From contig OY821745.1 of NCBI GenBank assembly GCA_963682055.1, positions 12,221,501 through 12,285,500 on the forward strand: a stretch of 64,000 bases of DNA. The letters run 5' to 3'. Numbering within the stretch: position 1 is the first letter of the stretch; each line of letters opens with the position of its first letter. Source of the DNA: Primula veris. Lineage: Eukaryota; Streptophyta; Magnoliopsida; Ericales; Primulaceae. The notes beneath the pieces were generated by a model that was not told the origin of the DNA, did not search any database, and worked only from the letters and a program-made list of their open reading frames with translations. Both the position numbers and the translations under genes were made by a program. Below, in pieces: positions 1 to 11,794 of this stretch.

Positions 1-1920
1 TTGCAGAACCATTACATGCCAACACCGATACAAACATTACCAGTCCATTCCCAAATTGAGACTCTGGAAGATTCGACCAATAATAATAACGACTTACTTG
101 TTTATACAAGAAAAAAGAAGAAGAATCAAGAGGACATAGCGCCACAAACACATCTCGAGCAATGTCATGAGCCTGAACCGAGTCCAGAACCGGAAGAAAT
201 ACAACCAGGTAACATTTTGCCCTCTTCTTTTTCAAGTGAAAATCAAAGTGACGATTTGAATTTACCTATAGCAAAACGGAAAGGAGTCAGATCTAGCACG
301 AATCATTCCATTGCTATTTTTATTTCTTATGATAACCTATCACCAAATTATCGGGCTTTCGTCACAAGTTTAGCAAAACAGATTCCGAAAAATATTCATG
401 AAGCTCTTCAATCTCCTGATTGGAGAGTAGTTGTTCAGGAAGAGATTCAAGCTCTAGCAAAAAATGGTACATGGGAAATCACAGATTTTCCCAAAGGGAA
501 GAAGACGGTTGGATGTCGGTGGATCTTTACGGTGAAATATAGAGTAGATGGAGGAGTGGAGAGATTTAAAGCGAGACTCATTGCAAAAGGGTTCACTCAG
601 TCCCATGGTGTGGATTATGTCGAAACATTTGCTCCCGTTGCCAAATTAAACACAATTACAGTGTTATTATCTCTAGCAGTCAATCAAGACTGGCCCCTTT
701 ATCAACTCGACATTAAAAATGTGTTTCTCAATGGAGATTTGAAAGATGAGGTATATATGGACATACCAACAGTTCTCGAGTCGAAGGAAAATATTAATAA
801 AGTTTGCAAATAAAAAAAAAATTTGTATGGCCTTAAACAGTCCCCTCGGGCCTGGTTTGATCGCTTTACCAAGGCGGTCAAGAAGTGTGGTTACTCTCAA
901 TGTCAATCGGATCATATGTTATTTGTGAAACACTCTCCTGGTGGAAAAATGGCAATAATCATCGTGTATGTAGATGATATTATCCTAACCGGAAATCATG
1001 AGGAAGAAATGTCCAAACTCAAAAAAATTTTGGCCAAAGAATTCGAAATCAAAGATCTAGGAAATCTCAAGTACTTCTTAGGCATGGAAATTGCTCGGTC
1101 AAAGAAAGGTCTAGTTGTTTCTCAACAAAAATATATTTTAGACCTGTTAAAAGATACAGGCATGCTAGGAAGTAAGCCGGTAGATACTCCGATGGATCAC
1201 AATGTCAAACTGGGTAACACGGACGAAAATACCTCAGTTGACAAGGAAAGGTATCAAAAACTAGTGGGAAAACTTATTTACTTGTTTCAGACTAGACCCG
1301 ATATAAGCTTCGGTGTTAGTTCAGTAAGTCGATTCATGAATAATCCATCAGAAGTACACATGAAGGCAGTTTACAGAATACTAAGGTATCTCAAAATGAC
1401 ACCTGGAAAAGGGCTATATTTTGAGAAAACTGTAAATAGAGATGTTGAAATATTCACTGATGCAGATTGGGCCGGGTGTTCGATTGATCGTAGGTCTACT
1501 ACCTCTGGATATTGTATCGACGTGTGGGGAAATCATGTCACATGGCGAAGTAAAAAGCAATCGGTCGTGTCAAGAAGTAGTGCGGAAGCAGAGTTTAGAG
1601 CTATGGCTCACGGAATTTGTGAAGGAATGTGGTTGAAAAGAGTTGACTTAAATATTCCAGTTCATGGTCCTATGAAACTGTTATGCGATAATCAATCTGC
1701 CATTAGTATTGCAAAAAATCCAGTTCACCATGATCGAACTAAGCATGTGGAGATAGATCGAAATTTCATTAAAGAAAATATAAAAAAATGAATACTAACT
1801 CTGGTTTATGTACCCACAAGAATCCAGACTGCAGATATTCTCACAAAAGCTCTTTCAAGACCCAAGTTCGAAGACCTAAAGTCCAAGATCGGTTTAATCG
1901 ACATTTACAACCGAGCTTGA
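1..1920 (+). pseudogene. Ty1/copia polyprotein 3' part: RT and RNase H, two in-frame stops
   Basis: C-terminal part of a copia Pol; the 5' part lies left of the window. One reading frame runs from base 1 to the TGA at 1918-1920. It starts with a linker rich in Pro, Glu and Lys. Reverse transcriptase follows (CRWIFTVKYRVDG, RFKARLIAKGFTQ, then YVDDIILTGN near 966-995, the catalytic YxDD box). RNase H comes last (DADWAGCSIDRRSTTSGYC near 1459-1515, SRSSAEAEFRAM near 1570-1605). A copia tail motif (TADILTKAL) lies near 1830-1857. Two in-frame stops, TAA at 811-813 and TGA at 1789-1791, interrupt the frame without a frameshift, so this is a decayed copy. The RT to RNase H order without downstream integrase is the copia arrangement. 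It is antisense to the neighbouring MATE gene. Confidence 0.93.
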
Positions 1921-1927
1921 GGGAGAG

Positions 1928-2095
1928 TGTTGAATGTCACATTAATAATAAGCATTAATTGTAGTTATAATAACATCATTAATAGTTAGGTGGGAGTTGC
2001 TAGTTTGTAGTTTTTTAGTTACTAATATTTTTTACTTTCTCAACCTATATATTAGGCTTTTATGTATGTGTTGAGTCAGAATAATAAAAACAACA
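1928..2095 (+). repeat. 3' LTR of the copia element (right end uncertain)
   Basis: A purine-rich tract (GAGGGAGAG, 1919-1927) directly precedes TGTTGAATGTC, the usual polypurine-tract to LTR junction. A TATA-like stretch (tatatatta, near 2046) and an AATAATAAAAAC polyadenylation-like region lie inside. Ending at 2095 gives TGTTG/CAACA inverted ends. Ending at about 2113 (TTTCA) is also possible. The TSD cannot be tested because the 5' LTR is outside the window. Confidence 0.6.
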
Positions 2096-2338
2096 TTTTC
2101 TCTAAAAGTTTCACTATTGAATGAATTTTATTTTGAAATTCCCCTTTGACGCTCCTTAGTGAGCAAAGTTGGGTGTGAATAGATGGAGTATCATAATTTA
2201 GAAAAAGGATATATATACTAGAATGTTTTGTAGTTTCTTGTTTCATTTAGAGGGATACCAAATTTGTCTTAGCAGGTATAACAGTATAGAAGTGATCAAC
2301 AAATTGTGAAACTGAGGATCGTGCAATGCAATTTGAAC

Positions 2339-5300
2339 CTGAACATATGTGTTTGCGGCAGGTATGATATGCGCATTGTTTGAGCCAGTAAAAGCTGAAA
2401 AGTATAAATAACTAATTAATATATAATCTATACACAAATTACTTATTAAATAATAATAAAGCAGCATGTATTTATGCATAAGTACGAGCATTGGTCAGTC
2501 CCCATTACCAGTTAGTGCCTGGGCACCGAAGAACCTCGTGATAAACAGCATCGCCACACCACAAACCAATCCAATGAAGACCAGTATAGATATTTGATGC
2601 TGCACTTCATCTTTATCCTGCACCAATATTCCCTAAAATAATCAATATGCAAAGAAAATGACTAGTATTAAAGTATTAGAAAAACATATTTCAAAACATT
2701 TACTTCCAAGTTGCGATTTTCCAATGCATATAAGTTACTCGCGGACTGAGGACTTATAAATGCAAATGGCTAACTTTCATAACAAATGCCTCGTACTATT
2801 TTTAAAACTTGCCAAATGAGTGAAGGAACAATGATGGAAACTCCAAGGTCCAAACCACTATATTTGGACAACTAATCAAGAATGCGTATAACAAAATTAA
2901 TAAAGGGACCAATGAAACAGAGATAGGTTCGGAACTCACAGCCTGCTGAAGTGGTTTAATTAATAAGCTAGTTGAAAATTTTGATAACTAACCTTTCTTG
3001 CAAGTGCATTAGCAACCATATTGGATGTAGCAATTGAAAGGAACATGAAAACATAACTCATATTGTCACATAGCACAGTACCAGGTCCTGCCATTGAAAC
3101 AATAGACATTAAAATTCAAACTAAGAGCTACTTTAGCTGCGTTACTAGTGGTATCATTATAATAATTAATACATCAAAAAATACAAACTCTGCATTCAAC
3201 ATAATGTAGCAGAATGCAAATAGCAAGCTAATTGTTTGTTTGGTATTGGTTTTTAGCCCCATTTTTTTTTCTCCTGTTTATCAACATAAAAATCTGACAA
3301 ATATGGTTAACTTTTGAGTAAAATTTTTTTGAGCTTTTCTGGAGTAAGCACTCAAAAGTTTTAAGCTCTGACAAACCAATTCTTTTATCAACTTAAAACA
3401 TTGTCAACTTTTTTCTCAACTTAAAACATTGTCAACTTTTTTCCCAACTTAATTGCATAGCCAACTTTTCTAATTTAAAGCTTTAAATATTAACACAAAA
3501 TTTGGGTACGTATATAATCCAATCAACAATCACTCACCCATTACTTAAAAAAAATAACCATCTCACCATCTTGCCTTAAGATTACAAATTTGTCACTCAA
3601 ATCCATGAATTCTTATGTCCCTGTCCATAGGATTTTTGGTACCCACATGTGACATCCTGAATATTACTTGCATATACTTGAGACTGAAGAGCATAAGATT
3701 TTTACGACCTTCGTTCCATAGTTTGTTAAAGGAACCATTGTTCAACCAATTTTACACTACTATCGACTCCTTTTTGTTACTCCAAAACAAAAGTTATATG
3801 TCTTTTAATTTCGATAGCAAACACAGCTATGACAATTACAAGTAATACTTAAACATATACCTTTCAACCACACCAAAAGAAACTACAGCTTCTGTAAGGG
3901 AAACTAGCAAAAGGTACAATTTAGAAGACTTATTTATCGATAAGTCAACAAGGTGATCGCTTTTCCACTTGAGTCTTATACATTGACAGTATATAATACA
4001 GATAGGACTACGTCGAACAAGTGAGAGGAGGGAGGATCCTGTTTATTTCCTATTTATTTCATTCGGTTCGTTTGCTTGCGTATAATTACTAAAATAATTT
4101 ACCAAAAGGTAAGGGTTAGAAGACTTATTTACCAATGAGACAAGAAGGTCATCTTTTTCTTACTTAGGTCATATATATCGATATTACTATGCAGTCACAA
4201 TTTTCAGCATACCACGTAGAGCAAGTTAGATAGCCTCCAATTCCATAGTTTTAGAGGCAGTCATCCTACCCCCAAATTTTACAGTATACTAACATCAATT
4301 CCACAGTTTACATGGTAGCATATAAAAAACGAATAGATTCTTGACATTTTGTCTTTTTGCAAAATAATTCGAGTAGTTATATAGAATGCAAGTATGCAAC
4401 CAAACGAAACAAAAATTAACTTATCCAATGATCAATTTCGCAGTACACCTAACAGAATATAAACAAAGATGAGACTTTTGACTTTTTTAGCAAACAAGTC
4501 TAGTAATTATAAGTAAGCTCGGCTCTTGTACCCCATTGAAGGTTGAAACAATGCCATTTCAATGCCCCTTGCCGAAATTCGGTTAATTTTCAAGCATTAC
4601 GAGTTTGTACAAATGTTTATGAACTTTAAAATCTATTCTTGTCAAAATGTATGCTTATATTTCAAATTTAATAAATAAGTATTGGAACATATATACATAC
4701 AAACAGTGACAGAAACATGAATTCTAAATGGGAGGGGGCCGATATTGAATATATTTTTTTATATACCCTATTTGAGTTTTTTTGGGTAACATGGGGACCA
4801 AATGCCATTTTTTGAAGATTTTGATCAAACTGATAGAAAAAACTTACTTTCTTCAATTTGTATCAGAAGGGGGACCTAGTTCCTTCCCTCACAACACATG
4901 TATAGTGACAGAACCAGAAATGTTAGATGGGAGGGGCTGATATTCTATATACTGTAATTCTTTTCATACCATCTATGAGTTTTTTTTCACACATAATAGA
5001 AGGGAGGGGGGAGAACGCTAACATTTGAAGATTTTTCATTAAATTTTATCAAAATAGGAGGTGTTGCGACTTCCGACTGTCTCCACCCAGTTACTTTACT
5101 ACAAACACAACACACATAATATATATAAAAAGAGATAAATGTACCCAAAGCAGCAAGCTCGAGGGAGCTGGTCTGACCGATAACAACCGTATCGATCAAG
5201 CTCATCAACGGTCCACATATCCACAGCCCCGTCGCTGGTCCAGAGAACTTCAATATCTCCACCGTCTGCTCCCACACACCACCATTCTCTCTCCTCCCTC

Positions 5301-5508
5301 CCTCTATCTCACTTTCTATCCTCGGTTCAATATCCACCGTCCCTTCCTCAGATGTAACCTCCACATTCTTCGAACCGCTACATTTGCAAGAAGAACCCAA
5401 GGGGCGTCGACTTGTCAACGTAAGGCGAGGAGGATTTGTAGAACGGAGCAAGCTAACGTTCGGGATTGGGGCGTGTAGGTGGAGAGATATGGTCTTCAGG
5501 TTCATCAT
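2339..5508 (-). CDS. EDS5-like: EDS5-like chloroplast MATE transporter, first four exons only
   Basis: Exons in transcription order: 5508-5145, 3087-2993, 2617-2509 and 2394-2339, joined by GT-AG introns. They give 208 codons in one frame. Exon 1 starts at ATG 5508 (a second ATG follows at once). It encodes a Ser/Arg/Thr-rich leader typical of a transit peptide, then [20 protein letters not shown]. Exon 2 encodes [16 protein letters not shown]. Exon 3 encodes [12 protein letters not shown] and the next membrane segment. Exon 4 encodes [18 protein letters not shown]. This order matches the N-terminal third of EDS5 and its homologue (DTX47/DTX46), MATE carriers of about 540 residues in the plastid envelope; EDS5 exports salicylic acid. 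Exon 4 ends at a possible donor (GTTCAA), but no further exon is visible before the opposite-strand copia LTR at 2095. The rest is either beyond the left edge, with copia in an intron, or lost. Substrate is inferred from family only. Confidence 0.85.
3394..3455. repeat. short tandem duplication in intron 1 of the MATE gene
   Basis: The phrase aacttaaaacattgtcaact followed by a T-run and tc/cc occurs twice in succession, and a third degenerate partial copy (aacttaattgcatagccaact) follows. It is AT-rich intronic sequence with no coding signal. Confidence 0.6.
4700..5060. repeat. two diverged direct copies in intron 1
   Basis: A block beginning gtgacagaa..., passing through gatgggaggggctgatatt, and ending near ttgaagattttgatcaaa is present at about 4705-4850 and again at about 4906-5055, with many substitutions. 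The second copy ends just inside the exon 1 donor side. The repeat could be a small unclassified transposon; no terminal repeats were recognised. Confidence 0.45.
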
Positions 5509-5516
5509 TGTGTCAT

Positions 5517-5580
5517 ATATATATATATATATATATGTATATGTATATGTATATATATGTATATGTACAGAGAGAGAGAG
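5517..5580. repeat. TA/TG and GA microsatellite just upstream of the MATE start codon
   Basis: A (TA)n stretch with interspersed TATG units, followed by (AG)n at about 5569-5580, begins about 10 bases upstream of the ATG at 5508 on the minus strand. In transcript sense this is CT-repeat then TA-repeat, so it probably lies in the 5' UTR or core promoter. Length variation here could affect expression; that is inference. Confidence 0.75.
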
Positions 5581-5769
5581 AATTGAATTGTGGAGGGTTT
5601 TAGACCAGTTAGTTTATTCCAACTTACCAACGTTAATTAACTACAAAAGCTATACTTATTAACTAACCGGCATATGTTTTACTAGTTACATTTTGGTCCC
5701 AACTATTAACTATTTGACGTATGTTACCACGTATCTTATGGTCATGTTTAATGTATGGGGTGTGCCAGA

Positions 5770-6180
5770 AATTTTATTCGGTTCAGTTTCTGATTAACAG
5801 TTTTGATTCGGTTTAGACTTGTGTTTCGGTTTAGACTTGTTACTTTTATTTTTTTTGTTCATTTAAACAAGTTAAAACTCTTATAACATTTTTAAAATTC
5901 GCATTTATATAAATAATAACATTCGAGTTTGCATAGTATATACAGTATAGTAATATTATATAATATAACTAAAGTAATTATCTAGTTTATACATACTCAT
6001 ACAAGATCGGTTTTAAATCCGGTTCGGTTTTAACTTTCGGTTTTGGTTCGGTTTTCAGTTTATTTTCAGAGAACCGAAACCGAACCGAATTATAGTATCG
6101 GTTCCAGTTCAAGTTCGGTTCACTACATTGTTAAATTTAAATCCGAATTGATCGGTTCGGTTCTGTTTCGGTTTCCGATA
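5770..6180. repeat. CGGTT-rich low-complexity tract
   Basis: Many near-repeats of cggttcggttttg and its complement aaccgaaaccgaac occur at 5770-5860 and 6005-6180, with AT-rich DNA between. Plus and minus versions both occur (cggttttcagttt versus gaaccgaaaccgaaccg), so parts could pair as a hairpin. No coding potential or clear element ends were seen. Confidence 0.55.
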
Positions 6181-6700
6181 TTTTTGCCCACCCATAGTCA
6201 TGTTTGTAAATGAGTTGAGCCTTTTTGTTGAAATTTCCGTATTCGCTATCTATGTCCAAGACGGAGCCAGAATTAGTATTTTGGTATTGTACAATAGAAA
6301 GAATAGTGCTTTTATAAATTGTGCAAATACGAGTGCATCCCTTTATTCTACATGGATCGCCCATGGTATGTCGTCCAATCATTTGTAAAAGAACTAATAC
6401 TAAAGAAAAAAGTAATGTCAGTCTAGTAAATGGACTGAAAACAATCACAACTATGTGTTCACGTTCGTTTAATTTTATATTTATGTTTATTTATATAGCT
6501 ATAGTTTTGAGCTAAGACTTTTATCAAAATTTGTCAGAAATTCAAACACTACAGGGTATTAGTGATAAAAATAATTTTTGACATGGGTGGTGTATTATTA
6601 CAAAATTAGTAAAATCATTCCGAAATTTTATCGAATTAGTAAAGTTGCTTAAATCATCACGCTGTGAAATATATATCAATAATTATATTAATAATTATTA

Positions 6701-6862
6701 CTCCATCCGTTCCTGATTAATTGTCCATTACGAAACTATGTGCAATTTTGACCGGTCAATAACTTGTATCAAATTTTCATTTCGACAATTTTGACACATG
6801 TTATAAGTCGGTCAAAATTATACGTAATTTCGTAAATAACAATTAATTGGGAACGGATGGAG
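6701..6862. mobile_element. Stowaway-type MITE (Tc1/mariner)
   Basis: The left end CTCCATCCGTTCC and right end GGAACGGATGGAG are perfect inverted repeats, flanked on both sides by the dinucleotide TA, the Stowaway target duplication. Inner parts also pair (caattttgaccggtcaa and gtcggtcaaaatt). Length 162 bp; no coding capacity. The conserved interior recurs in the related MITEs listed later. Confidence 0.9.
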
Positions 6863-9717
6863 TAATAATAAAATTTATATTTTATGCAAATAAAAGAATA
6901 TGATGAGTTAAATTCAGAAAAATAGTTGATTGTCGGAACTTAATATCATTCATTTTATTCTCTTGATTCATACAGATTGGTAATACGAAAAGAAAGAACT
7001 AGTTAAAGAGACGAACGGTTGTAACCAAATAGCACATGTAAATTAACATATGCTTGAAAATTGGAAAGTTGTACGGTAAGTGCACAAAAGTGACCATGTT
7101 TTAGCTTAGTCTGTTTCATTAGGCTTAAATAGTACTCCTATTCATGCTGCTGAACTTAATGGGTTTCTTTCTGGATTGCTTATTAATTTGTTACCAATTA
7201 GACTTGTTTATGTGTTAACTGAGACTGCTTCTCTCATGATTTGTAATTGGTGGCACAACAAATCCAAGTCTAGAATCAAATACAGTAATATTTGTTATTT
7301 ATTATGCTTATGATTTATGTTGGGTTTGATATTTCACGTGTACCGTGAGCAAAATGCAGTTATATACATTATGGCCAAACAAGGAGCCAAAGGTGCCACT
7401 TGTTTTACCTTCATTCTCAAGATGCTACTTCTTTGAAGAAATTAAATGCTGTGCTTAAGACACTCTGTGTCGTGTTTGGCCGGAAGAATGACCGGAATAG
7501 CTACCATAAAAGCTTTGTTCATGGACTTGCTTTTTGTGTTCCTCCAGTCAATAGAAGGGGCCAGTTATGATTTAAAAAAAAATACGGTAACTAACTAGCT
7601 ATGATCAATTGATCATTTATATCGTGATACAAAAATACTTTTACTAATATAAACGTATTGACTAGTAAGATTCAAACATAACATACCAGTATAAAAACGT
7701 CTGGAACTTGTAGTTAATGTTTTGAATCAATAATGAATGGATGATTGAGACATTGATAGAGATAAGAGAAACGAGTGGTGACTATTAGAGTTTTGAATAG
7801 CGACTTTGAGGGCCACTTGGAAGTTTTGTTTTGCTAACGTCCAACACACCCAAAAAAAAAAACAGAAACAATAAATTTATAATGGCCTATTTTACTTGAA
7901 GAATTACATTAGAAGAAGCGTTGCAGCTTCCCCCTCACTTTCTGTAAATATAAAAGAAAAATTACTATGCTTTAATTATACGTAAATCTTTCGGATTGAC
8001 ATAAAAACCACCTACCTTGTGAACTTCATTACTTTTACCACGGGAAAAAGTTGGGAATTGCACCCCCAAAATTATGATTAAATAAGGATGAGCAAGATTT
8101 TTTCTCCATTCTTAAAGAGTAATATTGTACCACACTATAATTTGAGACTTATGTTAAGAAACCTGATATGTAGCATCATTTATGGTTAAAATTTGACCCG
8201 GTTCCTCGTATTCTCAAAATTCTGACTCCTATGAAATCGAAGACCTAGATCAGAAGATTTGGCGTCAGATTTTCTCTCCAATTCAATGGGTTTATTTCTT
8301 TAATGATATGATTCTGCAATATTGTTTTAATTATAAAGCTAGCTTTATAAATATGAACTTTACGTAAATTTGGCACCCCCATGAACCATTTGTGGCTTCG
8401 CCCATAATGACCTGGGTACTTTCTGAAGCTAATTGCTCACGGTTCTTATGTGTGAGTTATGATGTTCTTACTAAACGGGCACCGTTCTTTAGTAATTAGC
8501 AATCAAACAAGAACGTGAAGTAATTTTGTAGAGTTGGTACTTTGAAAATATCCTCCAGTAAGACACGGGGTGGCGATTTATAGGTGCATAACAAACATAT
8601 GGTTTGGGATATAAATATAATAGAAGTGGTTGAAATCTAGATGTCGTTTGAATAAGGATTTTCCCATATGTTAACTTTTAGAATGATTATTGGTGGATCT
8701 AGTCTGTTATGCTATTTTCGTTCTTACTTTCTGTGTAACCTTGATATACATCTAGACGTATTAAAGTTTAATCTGGAAACTGCACTTTTTGTACTTGCTG
8801 TATGATTTTCAGATTCATATATAATGTCTGGTTTTTTCTCTTTCTAGATTCATAGTCCCAGCACAAGTTCTCTTTCTGATTTGACTTATATAAAGCTTTC
8901 ATATTTTTCTCGATCATGTTTAATTAATTTCCTTAGCTGGACATGGTTTATGAACCACCAGATAATCTCGATTGGAACTTTAGCACTGTGTTACAACAAC
9001 ATTGAACTTTAGAGGTGCTGTCAGATTTTTGTATTCTACATTCTAAAATTAGTTACAAAATTAGATAATAAGTTAAATTTCGCCCGTGTTATTTGTATGG
9101 TTGTTCTGTTTTTTTGCCCACTTGACCACTATGAATCTTGAGTTATGTGAAACCGATAGTGGGAGCACTTACTTAAAAACTGACCAAGTATTTGTACTAT
9201 ATTTACTGGCACAACTTATTTTCCATCTTCTGAGATGTAATTTTGTATTGTAAAAATAGACCACTATATTTTCCATGTATGTATGTGCAGTTCTTACTGC
9301 TAAAGTCATTGACCAAACAAAATTTATGTGGGATGTCTATGGTTGCTTTTTTCTACTTTGCTTGGATGCTGAAGTCAAAGGTACAGTAATTCATAACTTT
9401 CTCAATCAGTTGAGTTAATGTCTTACAGAAAAAGGAATTTCTTCTTCAGGTTTTTTGTAGTCAAGTAGTATTGCTGGCTATTAGATTCTTCTAGATGTGC
9501 TAAAAGTTATGAAAATGCCATCCTATTATAAACTTCATTCATACTATGTATTTAAAATCATACGGCATATGTTTTTTTTGGCAGTACAGCTCGTTTAGGT
9601 GGATTTTTCTCTAAAAGTCCATGTTTTTGATATTTAGTAAACAACATATAAATTTATTTGTAGTGTTGCATAAAAGTTTCTGAAGAGTTTCAAATTTTCA
9701 ATGCATTTTATCTGTTT
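6863..9717. other. AT-rich intergenic stretch without a recognised gene
   Basis: No long ORF with a recognisable family on either strand. A short plus-strand reading near 7145-7290 (starting HAAELNGFLSGLL) faintly resembles a LINE-type RNase H, but it is too short and broken to annotate. The rest is AT-rich with scattered homopolymers. Confidence 0.5.
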
Positions 9718-9733
9718 CCATTACTTGAAAACT
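9718..9733. repeat. SINE target-site duplication, left copy
   Basis: 16-bp direct repeat immediately 5' of the SINE. Its partner at 9898-9913 differs at one position (a/g), so the insertion is fairly old or the site has drifted. Confidence 0.8.
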
Positions 9734-9897
9734 GCGAGCTTGGCGCAATGGTAGAGTTGCACATGGAGGGATTATAAATTCGAGTTGTAGAAGCAGCATC
9801 TGGTAGAAATGTAAGGAAAAACTCTCTACTAAGCCCAAAGTGGTCTCAGCCCTCCCTGGGCCCACGCTTAACGGGAGATTTAGCACAGTGTTTGCGC
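9734..9897 (+). mobile_element. tRNA-derived SINE with 16-bp target duplications
   Basis: The element starts GCGAGCTTGGCGCAATGGTA, which contains an A box (TGGCGCAATGGTAGAG). A degenerate B box (aaattcgagttg) lies about 40 bases on. The 3' body (ccctgggcccacgcttaacg, then ggagatttagcacagtg) resembles the conserved tail of plant tRNA-headed SINEs. The flanks are ccattacttgaaaact (9718-9733) and ccattacttggaaact (9898-9913), a 16-bp duplication with one mismatch, diagnostic of target-primed insertion. There is no long A-tail. It is not a functional tRNA gene: no acceptor stem or anticodon arm can be drawn. Confidence 0.82.
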
Positions 9898-10334
9898 CCA
9901 TTACTTGGAAACTACTTAAGCTAATATTAAATGTTATTTCTTACTTCTTTTAGTTCTATCCACGTGTAGGACTGTCAAAAAATTCAATCGCATTCTATCC
10001 GATCCAATCCGACGGATGACCGAGTGCTATAAAAACATTAAGTAGGGTTGAAACTAATTATGAAATCTGTAGAGAATCAGGAAGTGAGTAAAAGGTTGGT
10101 TTATTTTCAAATGTAACTTAAATTCTGCTTATTCTTGGTTGACTTTGTTACTCTTCCTTGTTTCTTTTTGTTTCATCGGGAAATCCTATATTATCAGGAG
10201 TGGACTGGTAACCGTTCAGCTGTGGTGAGCTTCCATCTTGATTTCCATTATTGACGTATTGCATATGCTTTGTCCTTATAGTAAACTTTCTTTAATGTGT
10301 ATGGACTCATTTGTATTATTTTTTAAAGGTTTGC

Positions 10335-10507
10335 TGTTAGTTTTATTTAACTAGTGACTTATTATAAATATTGAAATTATGACAGTTAGTCAGTTAGCCT
10401 ATTTATACAGCTGGAGATTCATTTGATGAATAAGAAATAAATACATATTTTTCTTCATTTTCTCTCTCTACAAGTGACGATTTTGTCACTTATCATGGTA
10501 TCAAAGC
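10335..10507 (+). mobile_element. copia-type LTR remnant with initiator-Met primer-binding site
   Basis: TGTTAG at 10335 to ...TTATCA at 10495 forms a plausible short LTR with TATA-like and CT-rich leader sequence. Right behind it stands TGGTATCAAAGC (10496-10507), one base off the TGGTATCAGAGC primer-binding site complementary to initiator Met tRNA, used by most plant copia elements. About 230 bases of leader-like DNA follow, then ordinary intergenic DNA with no gag or pol. It is therefore a 5' fragment or a remnant after deletion. Confidence 0.65.
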
Positions 10508-11109
10508 TTAAATGTTAGCATTCCGTTGCGATTTTTCGTATTTTGGATCGACAAAGTACACTCAATTGCTACGTTATTAAGTGCGGTTGTAAGTATTACT
10601 TGTTCTTTCGATTTTTCAGCTTCGAAATTGATCAATATAGGATTTTTCTTGGTATAATTTGGAGATTATTTGTGTTTGTTACATATTTTGAAGAATTTTT
10701 AGGTATTTTGAAGAATTGGACTTGAGCTGAATGTACTCAATTTTTACGGGACAAAGTGTACTTATCTAGCTACTCCCCCGGTTCAAATTCAATGCTTATA
10801 TTTCAGACTGTTCCACTATATAAGTGCTCTTATCATAAAAAATAAACAATCTGTTACATACATATTTGTTCTCTCACATTAATTTAAAAAACAGTTTTGC
10901 TAACATGTGTCCCGATGTCATATTTTAACATACATTTTATTTCCTATCATAATGTACGGCAATTGATATATTATTAATGCATAAACACTTAACTACCATG
11001 TCTTAACATCATTTAATACTTAAAAAATACTATGATTATCTCGGTCACACATATTAACATTTCCCTTTAACAAGTAGGTGAAAAATAATGTTATCATTAT
11101 GCATTTAGC

Positions 11110-11560
11110 CTACTTATTAACCGTTTTTAAATAATTGAATGAAATTATGTATAATTTTAATCGACTTATAATATGTATTAAAATTATTGAAATGAAAAAA
11201 AATTAAACCTAAATCATATAATTTAATATTTGAACTATATGATTAACTTTTGAAAAATTTTATTCCAACAATTTTTATAAAAGTTATTGTCCGATTAAAG
11301 GAGAATGATCTATACACACATAAAAAAACACATTATCTTTACACATCAATCACAATCCTTCATTTACTTACTTTTAATGGTCAAGATTATGTGTGTATTA
11401 TTGTTATTAGATGAACCAATCTTGACCATTAAAAGTAAGTAAATGAAGCGTTGTGATTGATATGTAAAGATAATGTGTTTTTTTATGTCTGTATAGATCC
11501 TTTCCCCCGATTAAAACTGTATATAGTTTGACAGTAAACAATTAACTGGGAAGAGAGCTC
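11110..11560. mobile_element. degenerate Stowaway-type MITE interrupted by a second MITE
   Basis: The interior (gaaattatgtataattttaa, cgacttataatatgta, aaattattgaaatg, then tttgaactatatgattaac) is shared with the Stowaway copies at 13233 and 22395. The right end reads caattaactgggaagagag, a decayed form of the usual caattaattgggaacgg end. The copy is split by the 207-bp hairpin element at 11300-11506. Outer ends are approximate. Confidence 0.6.
11300..11506. mobile_element. foldback MITE with 9-bp target duplication (MULE-like), nested
   Basis: Nearly the whole element is a hairpin. The left arm (gatctatacacacataaaa, ...cacattatctttaca, ...acttttaatggtcaagatt) is matched by the inverse in the right arm, with a short loop (about 11382-11416). 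The sequence CCGATTAAA flanks both sides (11291-11299 and 11507-11515), a 9-bp duplication as made by Mutator-type transposases. The superfamily call rests on TSD length alone. It sits inside an older Stowaway copy, so the order of insertion is clear. Confidence 0.8.
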
Positions 11561-11569
11561 TACTAAATT

Positions 11570-11689
11570 GCTTAAAAACTGTGAAACGTTCCCCCAAACT
11601 TGTCTTTTTATCCTCTCACTAGCTATGGGCTTAAAAACTGTGAAACGTTCCCCCAAACTTGTCTTTTTATCCTCTCACTAGCTATGGGC
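11570..11689. repeat. 60-bp tandem duplication, two near-identical units
   Basis: Units 11570-11629 and 11630-11689 both read gcttaaaaactgtgaaacgt ... cactagctatggg and are identical as far as I can see by eye. The sharp identity suggests a recent replication or repair event. Confidence 0.9.
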
Positions 11690-11794
11690 CTATGGGAAGT
11701 GTGGAATTCCATTTTTCTTTCACTTAATAGAAATCAAAAGTCAATAGATGTGAAGTCAATGAATGACTGATTCGGTGTTAAATAGTGTCATTGT

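Noticed and set aside
7140..7300. LINE-type RNase H remnant
   Set aside because: About 50 codons of weak resemblance only, no neighbouring LINE domains, and no poly(A) or target duplication.
9734..9806. Functional tRNA gene
   Set aside because: A- and B-box-like motifs only; no acceptor stem or anticodon loop, and the whole unit is a SINE bounded by target duplications.
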